Source: Karstenula rhodostoma CBS 690.94
Lineage: Eukaryota > Ascomycota > Dothideomycetes > Pleosporales > Didymosphaeriaceae
DNA: 64,000 nt
Assembly (NCBI GenBank): GCA_010093485.1
Contig: MU001492.1
Coordinates: 2,713,334-2,777,333 of the forward strand
Direction of reading: 5' to 3'
Below, in pieces: positions 38,992 through 49,561 of this stretch. A model generated the notes under the pieces. It was not told the DNA's origin. It did no database searches and was given only the letters and a program-made list of their open reading frames with translations. A program made the position numbers and the translations under genes. Position 1 is the stretch's first letter; the number at the start of each line of letters is the position of its first letter.

Positions 38992-40609
38992 CGTGGTGGT
39001 TTGGCTTAAGTTTTGTCGGCTATTGTACAGGGCGAGGGACTGCTAGTAGACGTCTGAGGTCAGTCACTGAGAGATGAAGGAGGGACTGTTTATATAGGAA
39101 ATCAGCCGTCAGTCGCGACTCAGCCTGAGTGTTCTTTTTCTATAATACACGTGCCAGCGCTCCCGCTGTTTCTTCAACGGCCGTCGCATACGGGAAGACT
39201 GCTAGCCCGGGGTGTTGCAGCGAGCGAATACGAACATACACCCAGCCCACCAATGTAAGAGGGGATCAGTGATACTTAATCGCTAGTTACTTGTTTGCCT
39301 CGAGATGGACGAGCAATATGACCGTGGATGTCAGAGCGCGTTGGATGACTTTCGGCCGTGCAGGGGTCCAGGATCGGTGGGCGTTGCGCCAGCTTTACGA
39401 AGACACTGGGCTCAGCACGAAATTGCTTGAACGTTTGAACCTACTCTTGTCGTCTTGTCGTTAGCATACCATACATCGCCGAAGCATGCGCTAGGCCTGT
39501 GCCATGCGAGTGCGGGGACATCGCCCTCGCCGCTAACTACGATAGCCAGACTCTGGTGTGCATCTCACTGCACAGTTGACATCTGGAGCCCTGGACAACG
39601 TACGGCGCCATGCGCGCACCGCACCGCAGGGCCCGGGCTCGACCAGGTTGGCATCTCAGCGTGTGCCCACGACATCTTGATCCCTGATCGGAGACGGGAC
39701 GGCGGCTGGTCCAGTCGAGCGAGCAGGCTTGGGTGGCGCGCCAGGGTTGGTCTCAAGTTGCGTCGTGTGGGGGTGAGCCTTATCCCGGTCTGTCACCGCA
39801 CGGAACCGCATCACAACACGATGTGAAGCGTAAAGCTATGCGACTCGACAAACTGGGGTGGTCGAGGCGTTAAAGGAGATGCTGTGACTATCGACCACAT
39901 GCAATAGGCATAATGCCAGCATATCTGTGGTACGATCATGCCCAATGCGAGAAGGAACAACAGGATTTATTTTGTCGCTCGTACCAATTTTTTGGCATGT
40001 CGCAAAAAGTGGGTAAGTCCTAACAAGATGCGGTAACAGACATCTCTGGCACGCGTAAGGCGGTGACGAGCTAATGAGATGCGGTAAAACAAGGATCTGG
40101 AAGCAACGTTGTTGGCTTGGGATGGATTTTGATTGCAATGGATGTTTCGGTGAGTGAGGAAGCTAAGAGTGCAGAGACTCGTTCATTGGTTACGGGATTA
40201 CCCCTCTTACCGTTTTTATTGCCGTATATGCAAAGCGCTTCAAGGGTGGCTGTAATTCGGAGAAGACCTTACCACTTCTGCAGCCGTATATGCAAAAGAA
40301 TCCAAGGATTCATGTACTTCAAAAAACTACGAGGGCTCGTAAAAGAAATGAGCGTTTGCAGCACAACAATACCTTGACTTCGCAACATTTGCTACATGTA
40401 TTGTTCAAAGCCTGATACGTGTTCGCCCGCCCTTGTCGATCAACTACACGATGTCGGAACAGAAACAACGCAGAGGTCACCGGAGGCCAGGGGTACAACC
40501 CGTACGTTCGTTTCCTCGATGTCGGCAAGGTATATGTATGATTCCATTATTGTGTGAGGTCGATTTTGATAATATCTACTCCTGTCAGCTTTACACTCGT
40601 GCTATTATA
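38992..40609. other. 1.6-kb intergenic region
   Basis: Balanced composition, but no reading frame with recognisable protein features. Candidate frames at 39,455-39,826 (+) and 39,836-40,138 (-) look like chance. From about 40,560 the sequence grades into AT-rich DNA. The words GCCGTATATGCAAA occur twice (about 40,221 and 40,282). Confidence 0.5.
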
Positions 40610-41560
40610 GAGATTATACCTTTAGGTTTAGTTAATATATTTACAAGCGATAGGGAATAAGGATAGGTAAGTACTATAGTATAGTAGCGCTGCGATATAT
40701 ATACCTGTCCTAATAAGAAAAAGTAATTATATTAATAGTCCTAAGGTTTTATAGTAGGCTACTAAGCCTTACTTACTTACCTAATTTTATTTATTATCTA
40801 CTTATAACGCTTCTTTTTATATTATATCACGAAAAGTTTTCACCTTGCTAGTGCGCATAGGCGGCCAGCGCAGTCCTGCGCACGCTCGCGCACGATTAAG
40901 CGCCCTAGGCGCCTAGTGCGCACTAGCCAGCCCTATATTTTTATATATATATATATATATATCTATAGCCTATATATATTTATATAAATTAATAATATAT
41001 TAGTAAGTAACTTAGTAAATAAAAAAAAAAAAAAAATTATAAATTTAAAGCTTTAAAGGCCTTACTACTATATAATAATATAATAGGTTAGTTATACTAG
41101 TAACTTATATAGGAATTCTACTTTAACCTAAAATATAAGGTTTTATTATATTAAAAATATAAAAAATATAGTTTTATAATATATTTAAAGAACTAGAGTA
41201 GGTAAAAACTAGTAACTTAGTAAAAAAAACTAGTTTATTTTAAATATTAATTAATAACTCTATAATTAATAGACTTTTTAATAATATTATTTAAAAATAT
41301 AATTATATATTACTAATAGTATATAAATATAATATAATATTATATAATATATATTTAAATTAGTAATAAATAAAGTTTTCTTTATATTATTAAGTAATTA
41401 TATAATATAAAATAGATATTTTTAATTAAATAAAATTATATAAGGATTTCTCTATAAATCTATTAAAAAATTATAATTATAGCTTTAATATTATAAAAGT
41501 TATTAAAGAATAAAAAAATTCTCTTTTATAGAGATTTTGTATAAATCTAGTACACCTACA
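40610..41560. other. AT-rich RIP island
   Basis: About 0.95 kb with the same C/G context bias as the main block, containing no genes. A GC-rich core at 40,826-40,935 interrupts it. It overlaps the TIR element below. Confidence 0.7.
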
Positions 41561-41705
41561 CACACCTATATATACCTATACATACCTACACACGCCTACG
41601 CATACCTGTACATACCTGCGTATACCTGCGCACTCTAGACAGTATAGGCATAAATGCGCACAAATGTGCACATCTGCGCAGCTCTCCTAAAAAACTTTTC
41701 GTGAT
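40826..41705. mobile_element. 880-bp non-autonomous TIR element with RIP-mutated centre
   Basis: ATCACGAAAAGTTTT at 40,826-40,840 is the exact reverse complement of AAAACTTTTCGTGAT at 41,691-41,705. Inside the left end lies a GC-rich imperfect palindrome (GCTAGTGCGCA...TGCGCACTAGC). Inside the right end lie ten or so roughly 10-bp TACCT-RYACA units. The centre (about 40,935-41,560) is AT-rich and has no reading frame. The target duplication is not clear: AT or TA dinucleotides fit imperfectly. A second copy of the right end starts this window. Length and lack of coding suggest a MITE-like or internally decayed DNA transposon. Confidence 0.65.
41563..41640. repeat. Tandem 10-bp units in the right end of the TIR element
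   Basis: Repeats of the type ACACACCTAT, ACATACCTAC, GCATACCTGT and GTATACCTGC, each about 10 bp. The same array, RIP-converted, opens the window. Confidence 0.7.
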
Positions 41706-42177
41706 GTATCTATCACTTTACAGGTCACTACTAGTACTTTATAGTTCGAGTCAACAATCAGAAAACCATGATTCCATCATTACCTATGATATGATGTCTC
41801 ACCAAAGAATGCGATTTCTTATCAATAATACGTGTGTACAACGCTCGGTTTGAGCTCATCGTGATTGCGACTGGTACAATACGGACTTTCGTTGTTGTTG
41901 TGGGTTCCTCATCGACCACTACTTGCGATCCTTGAGCGCGCGCTAAAAGTATAATTGGATAGTTACAAAGAATATCGATTTACTATCAATTTGCTATCAA
42001 ATCACTAGCAATTCTGAACACATACTTCGATGACCGGTCAATGGTATGGGAATGCATATAACCGCTCGACAGCTTTCCCAAATACTAATGGATCACTTCT
42101 TTGAATGCTCTCAATTGTTTTATGCAGTCCCTGTTGTGCTACCGATCCGCCAGGCCCACTCGTCAGATAATTGCACG
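41706..42177. other. Intergenic region before the first small membrane protein gene
   Basis: No gene supported. An ATG at 42,046 in another frame yields a 110-residue frame, but its start does not match the paralogues. Confidence 0.5.
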
Positions 42178-42483
42178 ATGTCTACCACCGCCGTCCCCGC
42201 CAATTCTCCGTCTGTATGGGACACACCCATTATTATCGGCGCTGTCTTTGCTATCCTGGCCATTTTACTGGAACTCCCAGGCGCAATCCTCGCAGTGAAG
42301 GAGCTGCGGAGGTGTTACCGCCCCCAAAAAGGTACACGCGTCTCTATGCATTTGGAAGCCAGAGGTTGGAAGACATGATGGACTGACATTTTCTTAGGCG
42401 ACGTTGAACGTGGTAATGTCGCTGAGTTGGATAATCCAACTTGTAGAATTGCGGACGACAGTGTTGGACAGCTGCGCGATTGA
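42178..42483 (+). CDS. Small single-pass membrane protein, paralogue 1 of 3
   Basis: Exons 42,178-42,331 and 42,398-42,483 are joined over a 66-bp intron (GTACAC...TTCTTAG) to give 79 residues. A short polar N-terminus (MSTTAVPANSPS) leads to a conserved WDTPIIIGAVFAILA membrane segment. Then come PGAILAVKELRR and a basic stretch; after the intron is a GDVERGNV tail. The basic residues after the helix predict a cytosolic C-terminus and an N-terminus outside or in the lumen. The start was chosen because both paralogues begin at the same distance from the Trp. The intron sits at the same place in all three genes. No function is known to me. Confidence 0.72.
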
Positions 42484-43962
42484 GCTGTCGACATGGAGGG
42501 ACCCTAGATCTATTGAAAAGCGTTATGTTCAAACAAGGAGCATGAAATTTACCATCCAGTCGATTTCCTACGTTTCTTTTGCGGTGTTCCTCTATGAAGG
42601 ACACGCCTTATTTATAGGAAAAAAACTGGCTCCAACTCAATCATACTCTACATGTACCATATCTCATATTCGTATAGCACACACGTGAACGCATTCGCGA
42701 GTAGCAACTGTGCAGTAGAAATCGGGTGCGGCAGAGGTCGTACTTACCTCGAGCCTTCGCTGGCAGTGCTGTGGGGTGTCTGTTGGATGTTCTCTAACAT
42801 GTCGAAGATCTGCGCATGGGCTGACGGAAGGCCTGGGAGACGAGAACGTAAGGCTGTAGTTGCTACAAGCCAGAGTACTCAGAAATGTCTCAGGAGTGAG
42901 ATGGTATTGATTTTGGCGGATCTTTTGAATGTCGTCACGAGGTCGAGGCCAGCGGCGTGTTAGTTGCGGATGAGGTGCGCGTTCGCTCCCTGGAGGTCAC
43001 TAGGGATACCTGGTTGACAAGACCAAAGTTTCAAGGTTAGCTTCAAACCGCACCGTTGTATTGGTTTTTTATCTGCCTTCATCGTGTCTCGTGTCTCACC
43101 AGGCAAGATGACGGTAACAGCCAGTTGAGCACTGGATTCGGGCGAGGCCGAATTCGTAATGTCACCATGTTCTGCAGATCTTTGCGGTTACACAAGCTGC
43201 GGATTTTGCTTAAGCCAAAAAGTATGTGCGAGTGATGAGATTGATCGGGCGAGTGATGCAGAGCAGGCATTGGATCCCTGTCACTCCCGGCACCCTGGGA
43301 GTGTTCGAGGAGTACCGCATAATCTGGAATAAAGGTCTATGCTAGGCTCACTGAGGACTGTAGAGTAGCTAATTAAATACTTACTTCATAAGCTACTTAG
43401 ACAAACTTAGACTAAAAAGGTAGATTTATGGGTGTTTAGAGCTGTTATCTAGCCTCTAATTAGCCGCTTTATAGTCTCAATTGAGCCTAGCATGGACCTC
43501 TTATCCCGGATTATGCGGTAGTGAGCCGGTGAGGTACGCCAGCTTACTCTGGACCCGATGCCGGTCGACCCAACACAGCTCGCTTCGCTTACAGTTGATA
43601 GGTTGCGAATAGCAGATGGGCACTAGGTATCCCAGCCACACGCACAGTCGCGTACTACATGTGCAGATACGAAGGTGATGTAGCAAACCAGGGGCGGTGA
43701 ACGGGCTTGAGGGATCCATACCTTCCTTCCATGGGTGGATGACCACGAAGTACACCGACGCATACTAGCGACGGAATTTACTCATGCTTTAATGCGGTGG
43801 ACTCATCCCTGCCCGGGACTGCACCACTATATTCAAGCCGTTTAGTATTTAGGACAGAGATCTTTTTGGTAGACCGATCTACAAACAACACTTCACATCA
43901 AACGTCTCTGCTTTCGATACGTATCATTCCACTTCCCCTCCCTAGTTTCACCTAGAACCATA
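42484..43962. other. Intergenic region containing a MITE
   Basis: The 204-bp MITE at 43,315-43,518 is the only feature I recognise. Frames at 42,652-42,963 and 43,501-43,755 have no recognisable protein character. The 5' leader of the next gene (about 43,880-43,962) is CT-rich. Confidence 0.5.
43315..43518. mobile_element. 204-bp MITE with TA target duplication
   Basis: CCGCATAATC begins and GATTATGCGG ends the element. The inverted repeats extend imperfectly to about 36 bp (through GCTAGGCTCA / TGAGCCTAGC). TA flanks it on both sides (43,313-43,314 and 43,519-43,520), as for elements moved by Tc1/mariner-type transposases. The inside is AT-richer, with no frame. Few differences between the arms suggest modest age. 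Confidence 0.82.
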
Positions 43963-44338
43963 ATGTCGACAGCCGATTCCCACTCCAGCTCAAATGCTCC
44001 AACATGGAACACCGCCATCATTATCAGTGCAGTCCTCGCTATCATGGCTCTCGTCCTAGGCATCCCTGGTGCCGTACTTGCCATCTTGAAACTCCGCAGT
44101 CGCAAGCGAGGTAAACGAAGTTTGTCTTCATCTCACTTTAGGCATTCGAATCGGAGCTACACTGGACTAACCCTTTCGGCCAGATCACATTGAGAATGGC
44201 AGTTCGTACCACGATTCGATGCCCCTGGGTCACAACACTCTCCTACCGCCTCGGCGAACCAGCACGTTTCATATGCGTGCTGCCTACGCAAGTATACACT
44301 GTGTTGTTATGTCCGGGCGAGATTGGGAACGATCGTGA
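43963..44338 (+). CDS. Small single-pass membrane protein, paralogue 2 of 3
   Basis: Exons 43,963-44,110 and 44,184-44,338 are joined over a 73-bp intron (GTAAAC...GGCCAG) to give 100 residues. It has a Ser-rich N-terminus, then WNTAIIISAVLAIMALVLG and IPGAVLAILKLRSRKR, and after the intron DHIENGSSYHDSMPLGH, the longest tail of the three. The ATG is preceded by a pyrimidine-rich leader. The membrane helix and basic stop-transfer residues match paralogues 1 and 3, but the tail diverges after the [DH]-[VI]-E-x-G motif. If the intron were retained, a 76-residue form would result with a different tail. Confidence 0.72.
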
Positions 44339-45252
44339 GCCAAACGAGGTCGCTCACTGGCAACAATCCGAGGGCGACCAAACACCCTTCGCCCGCCAAC
44401 ATGACGTACAACATCTTCCTCTTCATCTATCTCCCAACTTTCCTCAAGCTCACCTAGCAGCATTTATAGCAGAGATACCCAACACAAATGCAATGCGCTT
44501 TTCCCTTCAACCGCCTCAACACCACCTATCCACCGTGAACCTATAAAACCGTGCAAACCCACCTATCCTTCTCTCAAGGCCCCAAACCATCCCGAGCGTT
44601 TGCGGCTAAAATACAGGGGACCCATTGGCCACACGCGCCCCGCCCCGCGGGCTGACGCCTCAGCCTTGTTCACGCACGAATGGACAAGGCTGGGATTTGT
44701 CCGTCCCACGCGAACTTGCGGCTCTGCGGGGACAGTAGTATATTGGCGTAGGCCTCCTGCGCTAGGTAGAGCATCTGGAGCATAGGGACTCCATCGTAAT
44801 CCGGGCCATCGCTATGCCACTGGTAGCGGTTCGGGTGGAAACAGAGGGTTATCGGGGAGTCTGTCGTAGTTGTAGCCAAGAAGAGCGGTACATCCTCTCG
44901 ACACCACCCCAAAACCCCACTAACCCAAATCGTATCATAATTCTACTCGTCTGGACAATATTCCAGCCGCGGTCTCCCAATCCCATCGAGTACATTGCGT
45001 GTATGGTAGCGGAACCTCTCGATGTATCTCCGACCATCAGTGCGGCTCTGCAACACCAACCGCCCAGGGTGGACATCCACAAAGGCCTGGGTAAGTGCGG
45101 CTCTGCGAGTACGTCGTATATATTTTCACCCAAACCCCTCGTCCATTTCTATTCTCTTCTCCACATCGCAAAACCTGAATCGAAGCTTTGCGCGCCTCAA
45201 TTCGCATCACCCAAACGTCCCGTCTATTCATCTCACCGACCGACAACTTACC
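44339..45252. other. Intergenic region between paralogues 2 and 3
   Basis: Frames on both strands are present, but none shows a recognisable family. The region just upstream of paralogue 3 is C-rich (CAACTTACC before the ATG), as usual for fungal 5' leaders. Confidence 0.5.
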
Positions 45253-45501
45253 ATGCCCGTCAACAACGCCACCACAGATGACACTACAACGGCTCCCGCC
45301 AACGAGCCCGTCGTGTGGGCGACACCCGTTATTATTGGGGTTGTTTTTGCTATTCTAGCGGTCGCGGTTGGGGTTCCTGGCGCTGTGCTTGCTGTTAAGA
45401 AACTCCGGCGCCGCGAGCGGTTGGAGCGAAGTATGACTCTTCCGCGATGTAGTGTTTAAGATGGGTTGCATCAGGTTAATTCCTTGTTAGGCGACGTGTA
45501 A
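45253..45501 (+). CDS. Small single-pass membrane protein, paralogue 3 of 3
   Basis: Exons 45,253-45,430 and 45,491-45,501 are joined over a 60-bp intron (GTATGA...TTGTTAG) to give 62 residues ending SDV. A Thr/Asn-rich N-terminus with an NAT glycosylation site precedes WATPVIIGVVFAILAVAVG and VPGAVLAVKKLRRRERLER. The second exon starts GCGACGT, as in paralogue 1, but a stop follows after three codons, so the tail is lost or shortened. Read without splicing it would end MTLPRCSV. Shared intron position and context show tandem duplication. Confidence 0.7.
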
Positions 45502-45717
45502 ATGATAGCAGGTGGGTAGGGCCACGGCTCGAGGGTGAATGCGACCGCGGATGGACCAGGAGGGGAGTGACTGGGGGGCTCGCGCTACTAAGGTGATATA
45601 CAATGTTCCTGTCTGTGATGATTTGTATGGTGTTGTGTTGAGTGTGCTAGCGAAGATGCGAAAATGCAGCTTGCAACGTATTGAATTATTCTTTTCGGTG
45701 ACTTGACTGGGTATATC

Positions 45718-46861
45718 CTACTTGTCCAACCGTAATATCCTCACCGCGTTGTTCCCAAGGACACCCTTCGCCTGGTCGTCGTTGTCGAACGCCTTCGCTA
45801 TCGCAGCGTAGTTCGCATTCACGCTATGCCATTCCTCGACGTCTTCCTCCAGCGGCGGGAAGAACGGGTGATCCGTACCTGCAGACGTTAGCAAACTTCT
45901 TCCCTTTCTTCAACATCGAGATGATCAACTTACCGAAAAGTAGCCTGTCAGCCCCACTCGCCGCGACCGCCGCCCCAAGCCCAACTTCAGAGTAGATGAC
46001 AGCGTCGAGGTAGATATTCGTCTTCAATATATCCCACACACTCCTCCTGTTATCCCGCGTCCCCTTGCTCTTCAAATGCCCATCATGCAGAATGCAACTC
46101 TCAATCCTGCCCGCCAAAAACGGCAGCGTACCCCCGGAATGCGCAAGCAGCACATTAAGGTTCGTAAACCGATCCCACACCCCGCTCAACAACATCCTGC
46201 TCACCGCGATGGTCGTCTCGAGCGGGAAGCCCAGTGCGAGCGGCAGCACGTGGCCGTATTCGTTTGCGCGCGGGCCGTAGACTTCCTTGGGGAGCCCGTA
46301 GTGCGGGTGCAGGAAGATCATCTGCCCCGCTTTCTCGATGGCCGCCCACACGGGATCGAGGCGGGCGTCGTCGAGGCCATCACCGAGCCCGGATGTCCCC
46401 ATGATGACGCCACGCATGTACTTGAGCGTCCCCAGCCTTTCCACCTCTTTGACTATCGTGTCGGCATCCGCGCTCAGAGGCAGCGTGCCGAACGCGTAAA
46501 GCCGCCCCGGATACCCGGCGCATATCTTATCCACATCATCGTTGATCTTCCGCGCGGCCTCGCCTGCTTCCTCCGCGGGGAGGAAGTCCAGCCATGGGTT
46601 CGCGAGCGAGATCACAGACTTGTCGATCTTGTGCTGGTCCATGAAGGCGATCTTCTGCGCAATGTCGTAGTACTCGGGCCCGATGGGGCGGCCGCGCGAG
46701 GTCGAGGGGGTGGAGGGGTCATCTTCGCCGGGGAGGATGATCAAGCGGCTTGAATCTGGGGCGTCTTCGAAATTGCGGACGTAGGGGACCGTTTGGCGGG
46801 TGCGTAGGAGGTCGACGTAGGAGGGGGGGTAGATGTGGGTGTGGATGTCGACGATGGGCAT
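45718..46861 (-). CDS. ACMSD-like amidohydrolase (metal-dependent decarboxylase family)
   Basis: Exons 46,861-45,934 and 45,878-45,718 are joined over a 55-bp intron (GTAAGT...CTGCAG) to give 362 residues. The fold is an amidohydrolase-2 TIM barrel. DIHTHIYPP (His7, His9), FLHPHYG (His185, His187), LLAHSGG (His241) and FGTDHPFFPP (Asp312, made by the splice) carry the metal and catalytic ligands. The closest family known to me is 2-amino-3-carboxymuconate-6-semialdehyde decarboxylase and related decarboxylases of aromatic acids. The true substrate cannot be told from sequence. The first ATG after the upstream stops is at 46,861, beginning MPIVDIHTH; a non-ATG extension upstream codes His runs from a GGT/GAT microsatellite and is rejected. 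No signal peptide, so cytosolic. Confidence 0.88.
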
Positions 46862-47154
46862 TTTGGCGGGGCGCCTGTAAGGACAGAGGGGTTGGGCAGG
46901 TCGGGGAGGGGGGATGAAGGGTTTAGGAGGAAGGTGGGAGGGCAATGGGTTGTTTGGTGGTGATGGTGGTGATGGTGTTGTGGTGCGGGGAGCTTCTGCC
47001 CCACTATGAGATACAGTACTCCGCCAGGGTCCTTCTAGATTGGGGAAGGCCCACTACGGAGATGCCCGCAGTCACTAAGAGTAGATATAGTGTCAGATAA
47101 GACGACATGTTTCTGATATGATTGAAAGACGCGTATGTAATTAGTCAGTCCACC
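46862..47154. other. Intergenic region with GGT/GAT microsatellite
   Basis: Leader of the amidohydrolase gene; GGTGGTGATGGTGGTGATGG lies at about 46,955-46,980. No gene seen. Confidence 0.6.
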
Positions 47155-49561
47155 TCACATCACGACTATCCCTATCAGGACGGCCAATCCAGCGGCTACT
47201 GTAGAAAAGCCAGCAAGACGGCCAGCTCCACTGTTGGACGGCCCACCAGGTGAGGTCCAACTCGATCCATTCCCTCCTGAGCCCCCAATCCCCGCCTCAA
47301 GCACGACACTTTCTAGCCCCCCGCTTGCACTCTGTAGCGGGGCGACCAATGCCATTTGACTCCAGCTGAAAATCGTATTCCTCCCACCAAAGACAAACAC
47401 CTCGTACCGCCCCTTGAACTCATCGTCGACCCAGACTCTGCTTCCGTTTACAACGTCCGTCTCGATGCGAATGTTCGCCGGGAAGGTGATGGGTACAGGG
47501 TGGTGGGTGGAGCTTGTGAGGTTCCACCAGATGCGCCCTGGGTGACCGGGATCGTGGCCATCTGATTCGGACGTGGAGCGGAGGGGGTAGGGGAATCCGT
47601 CGGCGGTCGAGAACACCAAAGTTGAGGTTCCGTTTGCGCTGATGTTCGAGGGCACAGTACCGACGGAGAGCGAAGTGTCTGGTCCGAGCAACGTGAAAGG
47701 TCCTGAAGTTGCGATGGAAAGCGTGTATGGCGGACCGTACGAGCCCTTGCCAAGCGACACATTCGACGCACTGTAGCCACCAGAGCTCTTCCAAGAGAAC
47801 AGTGGCGCACCGCTTCCTGTTGGCTTGTATTGAGCCGATGTAGAGAACCTACGATCGAGATTCTGTCCCGGAGCGTTCGCTGTAAGGATTTCGAGCGACG
47901 AGTCAAAGTCACTGGTGCTGACATTGACACCCTTTAAACCTGACCAGGCTCGTGCTGCGACTAATGGAATACCGTTGCGCATCGCATAATACCCCTCCAG
48001 CTGTGTCGTTGCATCTGGACCGCTGTCGCTCCATGCGGCCAGAATAGCACCTCTGTTTCCACTTGCACCAGGCTCCAGCTGTTCTGTGGTGTTCACCGGA
48101 TTGAACAAGCTCGGGTTCCATTGCCAGCCTTCCGCGCTTGCAAAGTTCAAGGTCCGAGTATTGTTGAAGAATTGAGGGTACGGGGCTGGGAGAATAGGCA
48201 TGTGGTCATTCTTCAGGCTCATATACGCCCACCAGTCCTCCGAGTTGATCAATTGGTATCCGTCATCTTGAAGCTGCACCGGATCAGATTGGCCATACTG
48301 CCAGTGTTGGATAATGACATCTTTTGAGATCGTATAGTTTTCCGATGGCTCATTGGTGCCCCAAATGCGGACACGTTTGCCGGATGTCGAGTTCACAAAA
48401 TCGGACATCTCATTGACGAAATTGATATAGACATCTGCCAGTGTAGCATCGTATTCGTCAGCACCAATGTGCACTTCTTTGGTCTGGAACCAAGGTAGAA
48501 ACTCTGACCAAATGGCCTTGACCGTGGGGATTGCCTCCGGATGCGAGAGGTTCAGAAGATCCTTTTTCGCTAGAGCAAGCTCGGGTTTCCACTTTGTGAT
48601 TGAAAGGCAATGACCAGGAGCTTCGATTTCGGGAATGACAGTAACGCCTCTTTGTGCGCAGTGCTCTTGGAAGTCTTCGAATTCGGCTCGTGAGAGTGTC
48701 TCATTCGGGCGCTGAATGATGCCCTGCAACTCAGGATCTTCTGGGTAGAGCGAGAAATGTGAGAAGACTTCTGACCACGTTTCCTATCCCATTGTCAGTC
48801 GAGATTAAATGACTTAGATATGCATGTCTCCACCCAGCGAAATGGGCTAATATGCTTCCTGGCACTACAGCATATACGTTTCGAACGCACCGAATACTTA
48901 CATTGTGTCCCCGATTCAGAGGGTAGTTGTCGCTAGAGTGATAATGGAACTCGGAAATCTTGAAAAAGGAAGCATACGTGCAGAGATCCTTCAAGAAATC
49001 CGTTGTGTACCACTTCCGCCCAGCGTCGAGCATGTAGCCTCGCGTAGCATACGCGGGGGCTTCCACAACGCGTCCCGATTCCAGCGACGCTCCATTGGCA
49101 ATCAGCAACTCTTGAAGCAGTGTGCGCGTTCCCCAGAACAAACCCCGGGAACCGGTGCCGCCGATGAAGACACTTCCATTGCCTACTTCCAGCTCATATC
49201 CTTCTTCGGTCGCAATACCGTTCTCATACGTCAATTGGCTTGCATCGCCCTTGAATTTGCCGAGGAAGATGCCAGATTTTGGGAACGAGTCGACTTGCTG
49301 CAGGGTCCAATTGGCGCCGAATAACTGGGAGAGGTCTTTGCTGAACGTCTGCGCAAACTCGTATGCTGTAGGTGGGATGAGTGTCAGACCCTCGGTGTCA
49401 GAGACATTCGCGAACGAGCGCTGCAAGTATATCGTCTTGGGAGCATCCTGCAGCGAGAAACCGCCGCCCGCCGAGCTATTGCCATGCGACCATTGCACGG
49501 GAGGGAGAGGCTGCAGAGCTGCTGCAGCGCCTAATAGCGCAGGGAAGTACCGCAGATGCAT
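47155..49561 (-). CDS. GPI-anchored beta-N-acetylhexosaminidase, GH20
   Basis: Exons 49,561-48,902 and 48,783-47,155 are joined over a 118-bp intron (GTAAGT...GGATAG) to give 762 residues. MHLRYFPALLGAAAA is a signal peptide; an ATG 16 codons upstream (49,609) would bury it, so 49,561 is preferred. The N-terminal non-catalytic domain (about 40-180) ends in GYMLDAGRKW, start of the GH20 barrel. HIGADEYD at 325-332 holds the catalytic Asp329-Glu330 pair. The family removes terminal GlcNAc/GalNAc from chitin oligomers and glycans. The C-terminus (AGRLAGFSTVAAGLAVLIGIVVM, about 740-762) is a hydrophobic tail after a small-residue stretch, suited to GPI anchoring. Many N-x-S/T sites fit a wall or surface protein. 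The extra roughly 250 residues after the barrel are unusual. Divergent from the GH47 gene. Confidence 0.9.

Noticed and set aside
39455..39826. 123-residue frame on +
   Set aside because: Low-quality composition, with overlapping frames on the other strand and no recognisable motif.
42046..42378. Longer form of the first membrane protein starting at 42,046
   Set aside because: The extension is absent from the two paralogues, and the unspliced 3' end ignores the conserved intron.
46076..46753. 225-residue frame on + opposite the amidohydrolase
   Set aside because: Antisense shadow of a gene with clear metal-binding motifs; high GC keeps it open.
46741..47004. His-rich 87-residue frame
   Set aside because: Encoded by a trinucleotide microsatellite in the leader of the amidohydrolase gene.
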